In this document: piece after piece, positions 47,946 through 57,129 of the stretch
Position numbering within the stretch: position 1 is the first letter of the stretch
How the letters are laid out: every line of letters begins with the position of its first letter
Source of the DNA: Variovorax sp. J2L1-78
Lineage (GTDB): Bacteria > Pseudomonadota > Gammaproteobacteria > Burkholderiales > Burkholderiaceae_C
DNA: 64,000 nt
Direction of reading: 5' to 3'
Assembly: GCF_030317205.1 (NCBI RefSeq)
Contig: NZ_JASZYB010000003.1
Span: 835,361 to 899,360, forward strand
Program-made: the position numbers and the translations under genes
Notes under the pieces: generated by a model
What the model was told of the DNA's origin: nothing
Seen by the model: the letters and a program-made list of their open reading frames with translations, nothing else
Database searches by the model: none

Positions 47946-48896
47946 CTACGGCACCGATAGACCATCGGGCTCCCGGTAGTGCTCGAAGGTGCGCTTGACC
48001 AGCGCACGCAACCAGCTTACCGCGGGGTCACTGTGAAATCGGGGATGCCAATGTTGGCTCAACGCGAACTGAGGCAGCTCAATCGGCGGCTTCACGATCC
48101 GCAGCGTGCCGTACTTGGAAAACGCGTTGGCAAGTTCTTTTGGAACAGTAGCGATCAGATCCGGATGACGTTCGAGTAGCAGGGGCACGACAAGAAAGTG
48201 CGGCGTGGTCAGGAAAACGTTGCGTTCCAGACCCTGCTCTTCGACGAGCCTGTCGTACGCTGTGCCAAGCTTCCCCTCAAGGGAAACAACGACCTGGGGC
48301 ATCCGTTGGAACTGCTCCAAACTCAAAGTGCAGCCCACTGACATGTTGCGAGCACTGATGACCGTCACGAAGGTATTCAAGAACAGTCGTTGGCGATAAA
48401 GGCCTTCAGGTGCTGACCTGATCGAACCTAGGGCCAGGTCCACTTCCCCTGATGCAAGGAGCCCTTCGATTTGCTCGATGGGAACCTGCACGGTCCGCAC
48501 CGTGCAATGCGGTGCTTCCTTCCGCAACTCTGTAAGCAGCGGGGGAAGGAACACTAACTCTCCGACATCTGTCATCGCAAAGACAAACGCCCTGCGCGAG
48601 CGCGCGGGATGGAAGCCGGCCTCGGTCAGGATGTGTTGCCTGACGGTAGCCATGATGTCGACGACGGGCTGACGCAGCAGTTCCGCTTTGCGTGTACCGA
48701 CCATGCCCTGCGCCGATTTCACAAAGAGGCCGTCATCGAAGAACACCCGAAGACGGCTAAGCGAATGGCTGACGGCGCTTTGAGTCATCCCAAGCGCCTC
48801 TGCAGCGCGCGTGACGCTTTGCTCGCGCAACAAGGCGTCGAGGACCTCCAGCAGGTTGAGGTCGAGTTCTTTGAGGCTCGGATCGTTGGACGGCAT
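47946..48896 (-). CDS. LysR-type transcriptional regulator
   Basis: 316 residues. Winged HTH at the N terminus (LNLLEVLDALLREQSVTRAAEALGMTQSAVSHSLSRLR), then a periplasmic-binding-protein-like effector domain. The pattern is like NodD/PcpR-type regulators of aromatic catabolism. It is divergent from the FAD hydroxylase gene, the typical layout for a LysR that controls its neighbour; the operator should lie in 48897-49015. Confidence 0.93.
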   Translation of the reverse strand: MPSNDPSLKELDLNLLEVLDALLREQSVTRAAEALGMTQSAVSHSLSRLRVFFDDGLFVKSAQGMVGTRKAELLRQPVVDIMATVRQHILTEAGFHPARSRRAFVFAMTDVGELVFLPPLLTELRKEAPHCTVRTVQVPIEQIEGLLASGEVDLALGSIRSAPEGLYRQRLFLNTFVTVISARNMSVGCTLSLEQFQRMPQVVVSLEGKLGTAYDRLVEEQGLERNVFLTTPHFLVVPLLLERHPDLIATVPKELANAFSKYGTLRIVKPPIELPQFALSQHWHPRFHSDPAVSWLRALVKRTFEHYREPDGLSVP

Positions 48897-49015
48897 AGGC
48901 CCTGAGCGTGCCGCAGCGCAGCATGAAGGGCGTTCATTCTAGGCATGAACGTCATCGCATTGCCTCATGGTTAGCGCGCACGTATCGTCCGCCGGTCACC
49001 TCCAAAGCAGATCAA

Positions 49016-50758
49016 ATGAGACAAACGCCCGCCTTCAGCATGGCACCACAGAGGCAGAGCACCAAGCTGGCCGAAGTTCCCGTCGCCATTGGGGTCGAGA
49101 CGGACTACCAGGCGCTGGAGTTCCGCTTCAAGCGGTCCCCAGATCAAGACCTTTCAATTCCCGCGCGCAGGCCGGTGGTGGTGGTTGGCGCGGGGCCGGT
49201 CGGTCTCAGTCTCGCGATCGATTTGGCGCAACGCGGCGTCCCGGTCACCTTGCTCGATGACGACTTCCGGTTGTCTGCTGGCTCGAGGGCTATTTGCTTC
49301 GCCAAGCGGACCCTCGAGATTTTCGATCGACTGGGCTGCGGCGATCAAATGGTTGGCAAGGGCGTGTCCTGGAACCTGGGTCGCGTTTTCTTCGGAGACG
49401 AGCAGATTTACCAGTTCGATCTCTTGCCAGAGGAGGGCCATGAAAGGCCAGCCTTCATCAATCTCCAACAGTACTACGTCGAGGGGTTTCTGTGCGAGCG
49501 TGCAGCGCAGCTGCCACTCGTGGACCTTCGCTGGCGGAACAAGGTGTCTGGCGTGGAGCAACGTGGTGATCACGTCATGCTCAGCATTGATACGCCCGAC
49601 GGCCCTTACCAGCTGGCAGCAGACCATCTTGTGGCGTGCGACGGATCGAGGTCGACCGTCCGCCAACTGATTGGCGAGGAGAGCAAGGGAAAAGTCTTTC
49701 GCGATCGATTTCTGATCGCCGATGTGAAGATGAAGCTTGAGCAGCCCGCGGAAAGGTGGTTCTGGTTTGACCCACCGTTCCACCGCAACCAGAGCGTATT
49801 GCTGCACATGCAACCCGATGGCGTCTGGCGCATCGACTTTCAACTGGGCTGGGATGCTGACCCGATCGAGGAGAAGAAACCAGAAAACATCATTCCGCGC
49901 GTGAAGCAGATGCTGGCGCACACCTCGTTGAAGGATGCGGAGTTCGAGCTTGAGTGGGCCAGCGTCTACACCTTTGCCTGTTTGCGCATGGACAAGTTCA
50001 GGGTCGGGCGCACGATCTTCGCGGGTGACGCTGCGCATGGTGTATCGCCCTTCGGTGCTCGTGGCGCGAACTCTGGCGTGCAGGACGCTGAAAACCTGGC
50101 CTGGAAGCTTGCGGCCGTGATGCAGAACCGCGCGCCCGATGCGCTGTTGGACACGTACGCGATGGAGCGCGAGTACGCCGCGGACGAGAACATCCTCAAC
50201 TCAACCCGAGCAACTGATTTCATCACCCCAAAAAGTGAGGTGAGCCGCCTCTTTCGCGATGCTGTGCTCGATCTTGCCAGGACGCACACCTTCGCCCGTT
50301 CGCTGGTCAATAGCGGACGACTCTCGACCCCGACCACGCTCGCCGAATCGCCGCTCAACACACCGGTTCAGGATGGCTCGTTTGAGCGGATGGTCCCGGG
50401 CGCGCCAGCGACCGATGCCCCGGTACGACGCTTTGACGGAGAGCATTCCTGGCTCTTGCGCGAACTCGGGCCCGACTTCACCGCACTCGTCTGTGTGGAT
50501 GACACCCAAAGCGCAGACGTGGCTCGATTTCAGGAGGCCGCTCGCGCGGTGGGTCAACTTAAGGTGCTCTCGGTCGCGCGGAGTGCCGGTGTCGCCGCAG
50601 ACCTGATCGATGCCGAAGGGCTGCTGGCCAAACGTTATGAGATGCAGCCAGGATCGGTCGTTTTATTGCGCCCTGATCAGCACGTATGTGCACGAGGCAA
50701 TCTTTCAGAGACGAATTGGTTGGGCTCCGCGCTGCACCGCGCGCTGGCCGTGAACTGA
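49016..50758 (+). CDS. FAD-dependent aromatic hydroxylase (MhpA/PheA family)
   Basis: Group A flavoprotein monooxygenase of about 580 residues. FAD site RPVVVVGAGPVGLSLAIDLAQRG, the DG-type motif HLVACDGSRSTVR, the second FAD motif TIFAGDAAHGVSPFGARGANSGVQDAENL, and a thioredoxin-like C-terminal domain. Such enzymes hydroxylate phenolic rings with NAD(P)H and oxygen. The start is unclear: ATGs at 49016 and 49040 are both reasonable, and the frame is open back to 48908. Next to DUF2783 and a Bug protein it probably opens an aromatic-acid route. Confidence 0.9.
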   Translation: MRQTPAFSMAPQRQSTKLAEVPVAIGVETDYQALEFRFKRSPDQDLSIPARRPVVVVGAGPVGLSLAIDLAQRGVPVTLLDDDFRLSAGSRAICFAKRTLEIFDRLGCGDQMVGKGVSWNLGRVFFGDEQIYQFDLLPEEGHERPAFINLQQYYVEGFLCERAAQLPLVDLRWRNKVSGVEQRGDHVMLSIDTPDGPYQLAADHLVACDGSRSTVRQLIGEESKGKVFRDRFLIADVKMKLEQPAERWFWFDPPFHRNQSVLLHMQPDGVWRIDFQLGWDADPIEEKKPENIIPRVKQMLAHTSLKDAEFELEWASVYTFACLRMDKFRVGRTIFAGDAAHGVSPFGARGANSGVQDAENLAWKLAAVMQNRAPDALLDTYAMEREYAADENILNSTRATDFITPKSEVSRLFRDAVLDLARTHTFARSLVNSGRLSTPTTLAESPLNTPVQDGSFERMVPGAPATDAPVRRFDGEHSWLLRELGPDFTALVCVDDTQSADVARFQEAARAVGQLKVLSVARSAGVAADLIDAEGLLAKRYEMQPGSVVLLRPDQHVCARGNLSETNWLGSALHRALAVN

Positions 50759-50770
50759 AGGTTCCGCCCC

Positions 50771-50965
50771 ATGCCGCTCAATACCACCCCGAACCTGACC
50801 GCACCTGACGAGTTCTACCAAGCGCTGATCGACGCACATGGCGACCTGTCACCCCCGGAGAGCAACGCCCTGAACGCGCGGCTTGTCCTGCTACTCGCAA
50901 ACCACATCGGCTCGCTCGACATCTTGCGGGAGGCGCTTCGAGCCGCACGCGGCCAGGCCGAATGA
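50771..50965 (+). CDS. DUF2783 small protein
   Basis: 64 residues. TPNLTAPDEFYQALIDAHGDL and SNALNARLVLLLANHIGSLD match the DUF2783 family, which I know as a frequent neighbour of FAD aromatic hydroxylases. Starts 12 bases after the hydroxylase stop. Function unknown; an accessory role for the hydroxylase is plausible. Confidence 0.85.
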   Translation: MPLNTTPNLTAPDEFYQALIDAHGDLSPPESNALNARLVLLLANHIGSLDILREALRAARGQAE

Positions 50966-50990
50966 TTTCGATAAACCACAAGGAGACAAA

Positions 50991-51965
50991 ATGAATCAAG
51001 TACGAATCTCTCGCCGCGGCTTGCTGCAGGCGGCACTTCTCACCGCCGCGATCCCCTCGAGCGTGTTCGCGCAGGAGAGTCGGCCGATCGAATGGGTCGT
51101 TGGCTACGCCGCAGGCGGCGGTTCGGACGTTCTCGCACGGACCGTCGGCGATGCCATGGGTAAGTCTCTTGGTCAAGCCATCGTCATCAACAACAAGCCG
51201 GGTGCGGCAACCAACATCGCTGCTGGATACGTTGCGAACTCGAAGGAGTTTGGCCACCTCCTGTTGACCGCCGATTTCGCGACGCTGGCTGTGAACCCCT
51301 GGTTGTTTTCAAAGTTGCCGTACGACCCCGCGAAAGATTTCCGTCCCGTCGGGATGCTGGCGCGATTTCCCATGTTGTTGGTAATCAGCCCGAAGGTGCC
51401 GGCAAAGAATCTTGCCGAGTTTCTGGCGTGGGCCAAAGAAAACGGACCGGTCACCTATGGCTCGGCTGGTGTCGGAAGTCCACATCACCTGACGGCCGAA
51501 CTTTTCCGGGAGCGCACGGGGTTGAACTTGCAGCACGCGCCGTATCGCGGCGCCGCTCCAGCCGTACAGGACCTGATGGGAGGTCAGATCCCATTTGCCT
51601 TCATCGATACGGCCAGCGTGCAGCAATACATCACGACGGGAAAGCTTCGTGCACTGGGCGTCGCCAGCCCCGGCAGATTGGCCACGATGCCGGAAATTCC
51701 AACGCTGAGCGAGCAGGGCGTGAAGGACTTCACTGCTTACGCATGGCAAGGGTTGGTGGTACCGGCAGGTACCTCGCCCGATGTCGTGTCGAAGCTGAGC
51801 AAGGCGCTGCAGGAAGCCCTCAACTCCACGCAGGTGAAGGCTCGATTCCAGACGCTTGCGTTGGAGGGGATGCCAGGCACGCCGCAGCAGATGACCGCCT
51901 ACGTCGATGCGGAGCGTGAACGTTGGGGCAAGGTCATCAAGGCCAACTCCATCAGGATCGATTGA
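50991..51965 (+). CDS. Tripartite tricarboxylate-type (Bug) solute-binding protein
   Basis: Periplasmic Bug protein, 324 residues, strong AAGGAG before the ATG. The signal begins MNQVRISRRGLLQAALLTAA, whose SRRGLLQ is a Tat-like motif. The Bug fold is evident: IEWVVGYAAGGGSDVLARTV, VINNKPGAATNIAAGYVA, YGSAGVGSPHHLTAELF, GKLRALGVASPGR. It binds small carboxylates or aromatic acids. No TctA/TctB membrane partners are in the window, as is common for Bug proteins. Confidence 0.92.
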   Translation: MNQVRISRRGLLQAALLTAAIPSSVFAQESRPIEWVVGYAAGGGSDVLARTVGDAMGKSLGQAIVINNKPGAATNIAAGYVANSKEFGHLLLTADFATLAVNPWLFSKLPYDPAKDFRPVGMLARFPMLLVISPKVPAKNLAEFLAWAKENGPVTYGSAGVGSPHHLTAELFRERTGLNLQHAPYRGAAPAVQDLMGGQIPFAFIDTASVQQYITTGKLRALGVASPGRLATMPEIPTLSEQGVKDFTAYAWQGLVVPAGTSPDVVSKLSKALQEALNSTQVKARFQTLALEGMPGTPQQMTAYVDAERERWGKVIKANSIRID

Positions 51966-52001
51966 CTCGGCTCTGACCAAAAATAAACATAGGAGACAAA
52001 C

Positions 52002-53519
52002 ATGACGATGCTTCCGACTGGACATCCAGTACTCGTACCCGGAAGGATTTCCCGGGCCTGTTTCATCGCTGCGGCGGCGCTGCTCGCCGGGTGTGGTGGG
52101 GGTGGTGGTAGCGACGCGCCTTCAGGGGGAGGAGGGGAGTCGTCGACGGCCGACGTCTCACCATCCATCAGCTGCGCTTCACTGGCTGGACAAACCGTCG
52201 GGAATGTTCAGGTCACCGGGGCGGTGCCTGTAGCCGCCACAGCCGAGGTGCCTGCTTATTGCAAGGTGAACGGCACCCAAGTTGGGACGCAGCACGATAT
52301 CGAAGTCCGCCTGCCCGACGTTTGGCAGCGCCGCTTTGTCCAGCAAGGCGGGGGCGGATTCGACGGCTCAATTCCTCCTGTTGGGGCGAAGAACGTGGCC
52401 CTTGCGCAGCATGCGGTCCTGACGGCCAACAATGGTGGCCACCGTGACCCCAGCGGTGCCGTCCTCCTCAACAATCAAGCCGTCGTGCAGCTGTACGCCC
52501 ACACGGCAATCAATGTTGCGACCAAGTTCGGCAAGGCGATTGCTGAGAGGTACTACGCAAAGACGCCGAGCTATTCCTACTATCAGGGCTGCTCGAACGG
52601 CGGGCGAGGCGCGCTGAACGCGGCGGCGAAATATGGCTCGGAGTTCGACGCCGTCATTGCGGGGGCACCGACCCGAAATCTGACCGGCCAGATTGAGCAG
52701 TGGACACGGGCTTCTGCGCTCGCAGTACCTTCGCCGACCAAACTCACGGCAATCAATAGCGCTGCGGTGGCCAAGTGCGATGTGCTGGACGGCGCGAAGG
52801 ACGGAATCGTTTCCAACTGGTCGGCATGCCAGTTCGACCCCACAACCGACGTTCCAGCGAGTGTCGGGCTGACGCCTGAGGAGGCATCTGCAGTCAAGAC
52901 GCTCATGACGGACCTGCGGCTCGCTGACGGCAGGACGATCTATTCGGGCTTCGGGATCGGAAGCATGAGCCAATGGGGGCCTGCCTACGCCTCGTTGGGA
53001 GTGGGTCACATGAGGAATATCGTTCTCAACGACGCGAGCTGGGCGCCAAGCAGCTTCAGTGTGGACGCCTACTACCCCACCATTTCCGGAGTGATCGACG
53101 GCTCTTACGACTTCAGTGCGTCGGTGAGCGGTCTCTCCGACTACCTCAAGGCCGGCAAGAAGATCGTGGTTTGGCATGGTTCCGATGACTCTTTGCTGTC
53201 GCACAAGGACACCGTGCGCACCTGGGAGCCAGTCGTCTCCACTGCAGGCACGGCAGCGCAGGCCAACGCGCGGCTGTACATCGCTTCGGGCGTGAGCCAT
53301 TGCGGAGGCGGGCCCGGCGCTGACACCTTCGATCTTCTAACGCCCACCATGGCTTGGGTCGAGAAGGGCGTTGACCTCGGAACGCCAACAGCGTCGAAGG
53401 TCGGCGCTTTGGGCGAGACGCTGTTTACACGTCCGCTTTGTCAGTTCTCGACGTACCCGAAGTACAACGGCGTCGGCGATCTGAACAGTGCCACCAGCTA
53501 TCAGTGCAGCGCAACATGA
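52002..53519 (+). CDS. Tannase/feruloyl-esterase family lipoprotein
   Basis: 505 residues. Lipobox ALLAGC (Cys 31) then a Gly/Ser linker. Tannase-family catalytic parts: nucleophile YQGCSNGGRGAL (Ser about 198), acid in WHGSDDSLL (about 395), His in SGVSHCGGG (about 433). The flanking Cys of CS...HC form the family's CS-D-HC disulfide, and CDVLDGAKDGIV is the calcium-loop segment. It probably hydrolyses aromatic esters at the outer membrane, feeding the Bug protein and hydroxylase upstream. The PET-degrading MHETase belongs to the same family; the substrate here is unknown. Confidence 0.9.
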   Translation: MTMLPTGHPVLVPGRISRACFIAAAALLAGCGGGGGSDAPSGGGGESSTADVSPSISCASLAGQTVGNVQVTGAVPVAATAEVPAYCKVNGTQVGTQHDIEVRLPDVWQRRFVQQGGGGFDGSIPPVGAKNVALAQHAVLTANNGGHRDPSGAVLLNNQAVVQLYAHTAINVATKFGKAIAERYYAKTPSYSYYQGCSNGGRGALNAAAKYGSEFDAVIAGAPTRNLTGQIEQWTRASALAVPSPTKLTAINSAAVAKCDVLDGAKDGIVSNWSACQFDPTTDVPASVGLTPEEASAVKTLMTDLRLADGRTIYSGFGIGSMSQWGPAYASLGVGHMRNIVLNDASWAPSSFSVDAYYPTISGVIDGSYDFSASVSGLSDYLKAGKKIVVWHGSDDSLLSHKDTVRTWEPVVSTAGTAAQANARLYIASGVSHCGGGPGADTFDLLTPTMAWVEKGVDLGTPTASKVGALGETLFTRPLCQFSTYPKYNGVGDLNSATSYQCSAT

Positions 53520-53730
53520 TGCGTCGGTCGTTCGCACTGGGCGCAGATGCCGGCTAACCGATGCGTAGCCGGGGAAGCGCTGAAGTCAGCGCGCTCGGCA
53601 TGACTCGGTCGGAGCCGCTTCAAGCTTTCCAACCTCCGATCTCGGCTCTAAATGGAACACGAGACGCAACCTGTTTTCCGGGGTGAGGGGCTTTTCCTCC
53701 TCCCCCTTCGATCGACTCAAAGGACATTCG

Positions 53731-54690
53731 ATGACGCCAACCAAAAAGTTCGCTAGCCAAGCCGACCTCGAAGAAAAGAAGGTCACGTTCAGCCAGATTT
53801 CGGAGCACGCGTGGGCGTACACGGCAGAAGGCGACCCCAATTCCGGGATCATCATCGGCGACGATGCTGTCCTGGTGGCTGATACCCAGGCAACGCCGGC
53901 GATGGCCGCCGACGTCATCCGCCGAATCCGTGAAGTGACGGACAAGCCTATCAAGTACGTGGTGCTCACGCACTATCACGCGGTACGGGTCCTGGGGGCG
54001 AGTGCCTACAAGCCTGAGCAGATCATCGCGAGCCAGGATACGTATGAACTGATCGTTGAACGAGGCGAGCAGGACAAGGCCAGCGAGATCGGTCGCTTTC
54101 CAAGGTTGTTCAGCAATGTCGAGACGGTCCCTCCGGGGTTGACATGGCCGACCATGACATTCACCGGGAAGATGACCTTGTGGTTTGGAAAGCTCGAAGT
54201 GCAATTGCTGCAGCTCGGCCGCGGCCATACCAAGGGTGATACCGTCGTATGGCTTCCCGGAGAAGGTGCGTTGTTGTCAGGCGACTTGGTCGAATTCGGG
54301 GCCACCCCTTATGCGGGGGACGCCTACTTCAACGACTGGCCCACCACACTAATGAACGTTGCGGCACTGAAGCCAAATGTTCTGGTACCCGGCCGTGGTG
54401 CGGCGCTCACCACGCCAGAAGAGGTGACAAAGGGACTGACTGAAACGCGCGAGTTCATTGCTGACGTCTATGCCAACGTCCAACGTGGCGTTGATGCAGG
54501 CAAGGACCTGAACGCGGTCTACAAGGAAACCTATGCCGCTCTCAAGCCAAAGTATGGTCATTGGGTGATTTTTGACCATTGCATGCCATTCGACGTGACG
54601 CGCTGCTTCGACGAGGCTACCAAGCACGTCCACCCGCGAATCTGGACTGCTGAGCGCGACGTGGAAATGTGGAGAACCCTGGAAGGATGA
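53731..54690 (+). CDS. MBL-fold protein with partly lost metal site
   Basis: 319 residues from the ATG at 53731. The metallo-beta-lactamase fold is clear, but the HxHxDH motif reads THYHAVRVLG: both His (81, 83) stay while the Asp and third His are Val and Arg. GHTKGD (His 166) and LSGDLV (Asp 185) are kept; the usual PGHG is VPGRG (Arg 222). So the site-1 ligands survive and the site-2 ligands do not, fitting a one-metal enzyme. The same motif occurs, as I recall, in relatives near aromatic hydroxylase genes. Cytoplasmic; substrate unknown. Confidence 0.85.
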   Translation: MTPTKKFASQADLEEKKVTFSQISEHAWAYTAEGDPNSGIIIGDDAVLVADTQATPAMAADVIRRIREVTDKPIKYVVLTHYHAVRVLGASAYKPEQIIASQDTYELIVERGEQDKASEIGRFPRLFSNVETVPPGLTWPTMTFTGKMTLWFGKLEVQLLQLGRGHTKGDTVVWLPGEGALLSGDLVEFGATPYAGDAYFNDWPTTLMNVAALKPNVLVPGRGAALTTPEEVTKGLTETREFIADVYANVQRGVDAGKDLNAVYKETYAALKPKYGHWVIFDHCMPFDVTRCFDEATKHVHPRIWTAERDVEMWRTLEG

Positions 54691-54708
54691 TTTCCACAAA
54701 CTGAACCG

Positions 54709-54840
54709 ACTCAAGTCACCTTGATGGCCGCCGAGCTTGCAAGAAGTCATCTGTCCACCGAGATTGATGCCGATCAGGCTGGTTCCGATGATTCCGATTT
54801 TCCTGTGAGTTTTCTTGTTTAAGGGCTTGAAACAGCGGCC
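54709..54840 (-). pseudogene. Fragment of a dinucleotide-binding oxidoreductase gene
   Basis: Minus-strand frame reading RKIGIIGTSLIGINLGGQ, close to the N terminus of the 54910-55650 product (MKIGIIGAGNIGGTIARK). No more of the gene follows. It is a probable remnant of a tandem copy. Confidence 0.35.
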
Positions 54841-54909
54841 GTCTTTTGACAGCGCATCTGCGTCGATCGGGAGGCAACATACTGCCACTCACGATCAGAC
54901 TGAACAGAG

Positions 54910-55650
54910 TCAACTCGGTGCAGTGACCTTGCGATTGCGGGCAACGATCTGTTCGTGGCTGAGAGGAGCCTTCTCCGCCATGAAGCTCTCGATCAATGCG
55001 TCGCGGTCAACCGGTGCACGCGACTTGTCGGCTGCTGCCAGCGCATGGCGGAGGTCAGACAGCGTCAGTTCGGTGCAGTAGGCCGGTGTGCCCGGCTGCT
55101 GGCGCCAGGAATTTGCAAGCTCTCCCGCATCGAGCGTGTCGAATCCGGTGTCGTTCACCAGCTCGCTCGCGATCGCCTTGGCATGCTTATCATCGCCCGC
55201 GACAGGGATCGCGATCCGGTGGACCGAACCCTTTGCAGTGCCGCCATTGGCGAGCGTTTCGGCGAGCAGCGCATTGAACGTCTTGACAACGGGCCGACCG
55301 AGTTGCTCGCTCGACCAGACGCTTTCCGGCTTGCCTTCGTCGACCTGCGCGATGTTCCCGTCACGGAAGGGATAGTAGTTGGAGGTGTCGATCACGATCA
55401 CGTTGGCCGGTACGTCCGCAAAGACGCCGCCGACCTTGGGAATTTGCGCGAACGGTATCGAAAGCATGATCGTCTCGACGTCCTTGACTGCATCTTGCGC
55501 TGTGACCGGCACAGCGCCGATCCTCGCCGCTTTGTCGCGGATCTCGTCCGGTGCGCCCGAGCCGGCCAGCTTGATCGAATGCCCGGCCGCCGCCAGCTTT
55601 CGTGCGATCGTCCCGCCGATGTTTCCTGCGCCGATGATGCCGATTTTCAT
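54910..55650 (-). CDS. NADP/F420-type dinucleotide-binding oxidoreductase (NpdG-like)
   Basis: 246 residues from the ATG at 55650. N-terminal Rossmann motif MKIGIIGAGNIGGTIARKLA, then IMLSIPFAQIP, VVKTFNALLAETLANGG and the C-terminal DTLDAGELANSWRQQPGTPAYC, which match the NADPH-dependent F420 reductase-like family common in bacteria without F420. Probably an NAD(P)H-dependent reductase. Encoded just downstream of the NtaA-type monooxygenase on the same strand, so it may supply reduced flavin or process the product. Confidence 0.85.
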   Translation of the reverse strand: MKIGIIGAGNIGGTIARKLAAAGHSIKLAGSGAPDEIRDKAARIGAVPVTAQDAVKDVETIMLSIPFAQIPKVGGVFADVPANVIVIDTSNYYPFRDGNIAQVDEGKPESVWSSEQLGRPVVKTFNALLAETLANGGTAKGSVHRIAIPVAGDDKHAKAIASELVNDTGFDTLDAGELANSWRQQPGTPAYCTELTLSDLRHALAAADKSRAPVDRDALIESFMAEKAPLSHEQIVARNRKVTAPS

Positions 55651-55681
55651 GTCGTTTCCTTTGGATAATGGTTGATTGAGT

Positions 55682-57007
55682 TCACAGTGCGAGGCGCGGA
55701 TCGATGCCGTATTGGGTGGGAGCGCCCAGGTGATGACGCAACGTGGCGCCGTCGTACTCTCGATGAAAAAGCCCGCGCGCTTGAAGGATTGGCACGACGC
55801 CCTCGACGAAGGCGTCGACGCCATCCTCGTAGATGTCAGGCGACACCCAGAAGCCGTCGACTGCTCCGGCCTCGAACCATTCCTGCATGTGGTCAGCGGC
55901 ATGGACAGCCGGTCCGACGATGACGGGGTGGTAATCGATCACACCGTGCGCGAGCACGTCGCGGAGCGTCCAGCCTTCGCGCGCGATCTTCAATGCCTGG
56001 ACCGAGCGCGGGTCGCCCGGTGACGGCCGCGCTCCGGCCAGCTGCTCCGGCGAAAGTGGCTCGTCGAGCCGTGCAGGATCGAGACGCAGGCCGAGCATTT
56101 GTCCGAGATAGGACGCGCGCTGTGTAAATGTTCGTCCGCTCAGCGTGATCCGGCGATCGAGGCCTTCACGCCGACTGTTTGCGATCGTCGTCATCAGGCC
56201 GGCGAAGAACTTGATCTCATCCGGGTTGCGCCCTGCGCGCTCGGCCGATGCACGAAATGCGGCGCGCTGCGTACGTGCGTCGTCGATCGTGAAAGCTGCA
56301 CCGATGACGCCGCTGGCGAAGCGGCCGGCGAGTTCAAGCGCATTCGGACTGCCTCCGGCGTGGAAGAGGACGGGTTGCCCCTGCTCGGAGGGAGGGATGT
56401 ACAAGGGCCCACGCGAGGCCACGAACTTGCCGCTCATATTGACGGGAGCGACCTGCTCTGCGTTCGCGAATCGGCCGCTTGCCTGGTCATGCACCCAGGC
56501 ATCCTTGCCCCAGCTGCCCCAAAGCGTCTGCACCAGCTGGACCGTCTCATGTGCCCTCGCATAACGATCCGCGCTGGACGGCAGGCGTCTGCCGTAGTTC
56601 GCCGCGACGTCCTCACCGCTCGATGTGACGGCGTTCCAACCAGTCCGTCCATGACTCATGACATCCAGCGCCTTGAACTGCCGCGCTAGGTTGAACGGCT
56701 CATTGAACGTGGTCGATCCCGTAGCGACAAGGCCGATTCGCTTCGTTTCTCGCGCGACGGCCGCGAGCGTGACCATGACATCCAGATTGAAGTGCGGCGG
56801 CTCGTTCGCGAGATCGCCAACATGAGTGGGACCGTCAGGCAGAAAGAGGAATTGAAGCTTCCCGCGCTCGGCCGCTTGCGCATGTCGAACCTTTGCGTCG
56901 AAGCTCGTGTAGCTTTGGGGGTCGACCGACGGGGCCCGCCAAGCGCCCGGCAAGTTTCCATAGCCGTTGCCCAGATGCATTCCGATGATCATTTGTCTGG
57001 CGGCCAT
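55682..57007 (-). CDS. NtaA/DszA-type FMN-dependent monooxygenase
   Basis: Bacterial-luciferase-like monooxygenase, 441 residues from the ATG at 57007, preceded by GGAG seven bases upstream (an earlier ATG at 57040 has none). Family landmarks: LPDGPTHVG, TKRIGLVATGSTTFNEPFNLARQFKALDVMSHGRTGWNAVTS, and VLFHAGGSPNALELAGRFA. Such enzymes use reduced FMN from a partner reductase to oxidise sulfur compounds or chelators. Divergent from a TetR gene with two operator repeats between them. Confidence 0.92.
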   Translation of the reverse strand: MAARQMIIGMHLGNGYGNLPGAWRAPSVDPQSYTSFDAKVRHAQAAERGKLQFLFLPDGPTHVGDLANEPPHFNLDVMVTLAAVARETKRIGLVATGSTTFNEPFNLARQFKALDVMSHGRTGWNAVTSSGEDVAANYGRRLPSSADRYARAHETVQLVQTLWGSWGKDAWVHDQASGRFANAEQVAPVNMSGKFVASRGPLYIPPSEQGQPVLFHAGGSPNALELAGRFASGVIGAAFTIDDARTQRAAFRASAERAGRNPDEIKFFAGLMTTIANSRREGLDRRITLSGRTFTQRASYLGQMLGLRLDPARLDEPLSPEQLAGARPSPGDPRSVQALKIAREGWTLRDVLAHGVIDYHPVIVGPAVHAADHMQEWFEAGAVDGFWVSPDIYEDGVDAFVEGVVPILQARGLFHREYDGATLRHHLGAPTQYGIDPRLAL

Positions 57008-57059
57008 AGTCGTGCTCCACGCTGGAGACAGCGTGTTCAAGCGCTGAAAGGTTACAATT

Positions 57060-57106
57060 CGGAGGGTGTCTCCGTTTAGTTGTGGATTATACGGAGGATC
57101 TCTCCG
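57060..57106. promoter_or_regulatory. Paired TetR operators, CGGAG-N5-CTCCG twice
   Basis: Two inverted repeats with identical arms and spacing: CGGAGggtgtCTCCG (57060-57074) and CGGAGgatctCTCCG (57092-57106), centres 32 bp apart (three helix turns). They lie between the divergent monooxygenase and TetR genes, so the TetR protein probably represses both. Confidence 0.75.
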
Positions 57107-57129
57107 GTATCAAGGGGTCAAGGCTAGAC

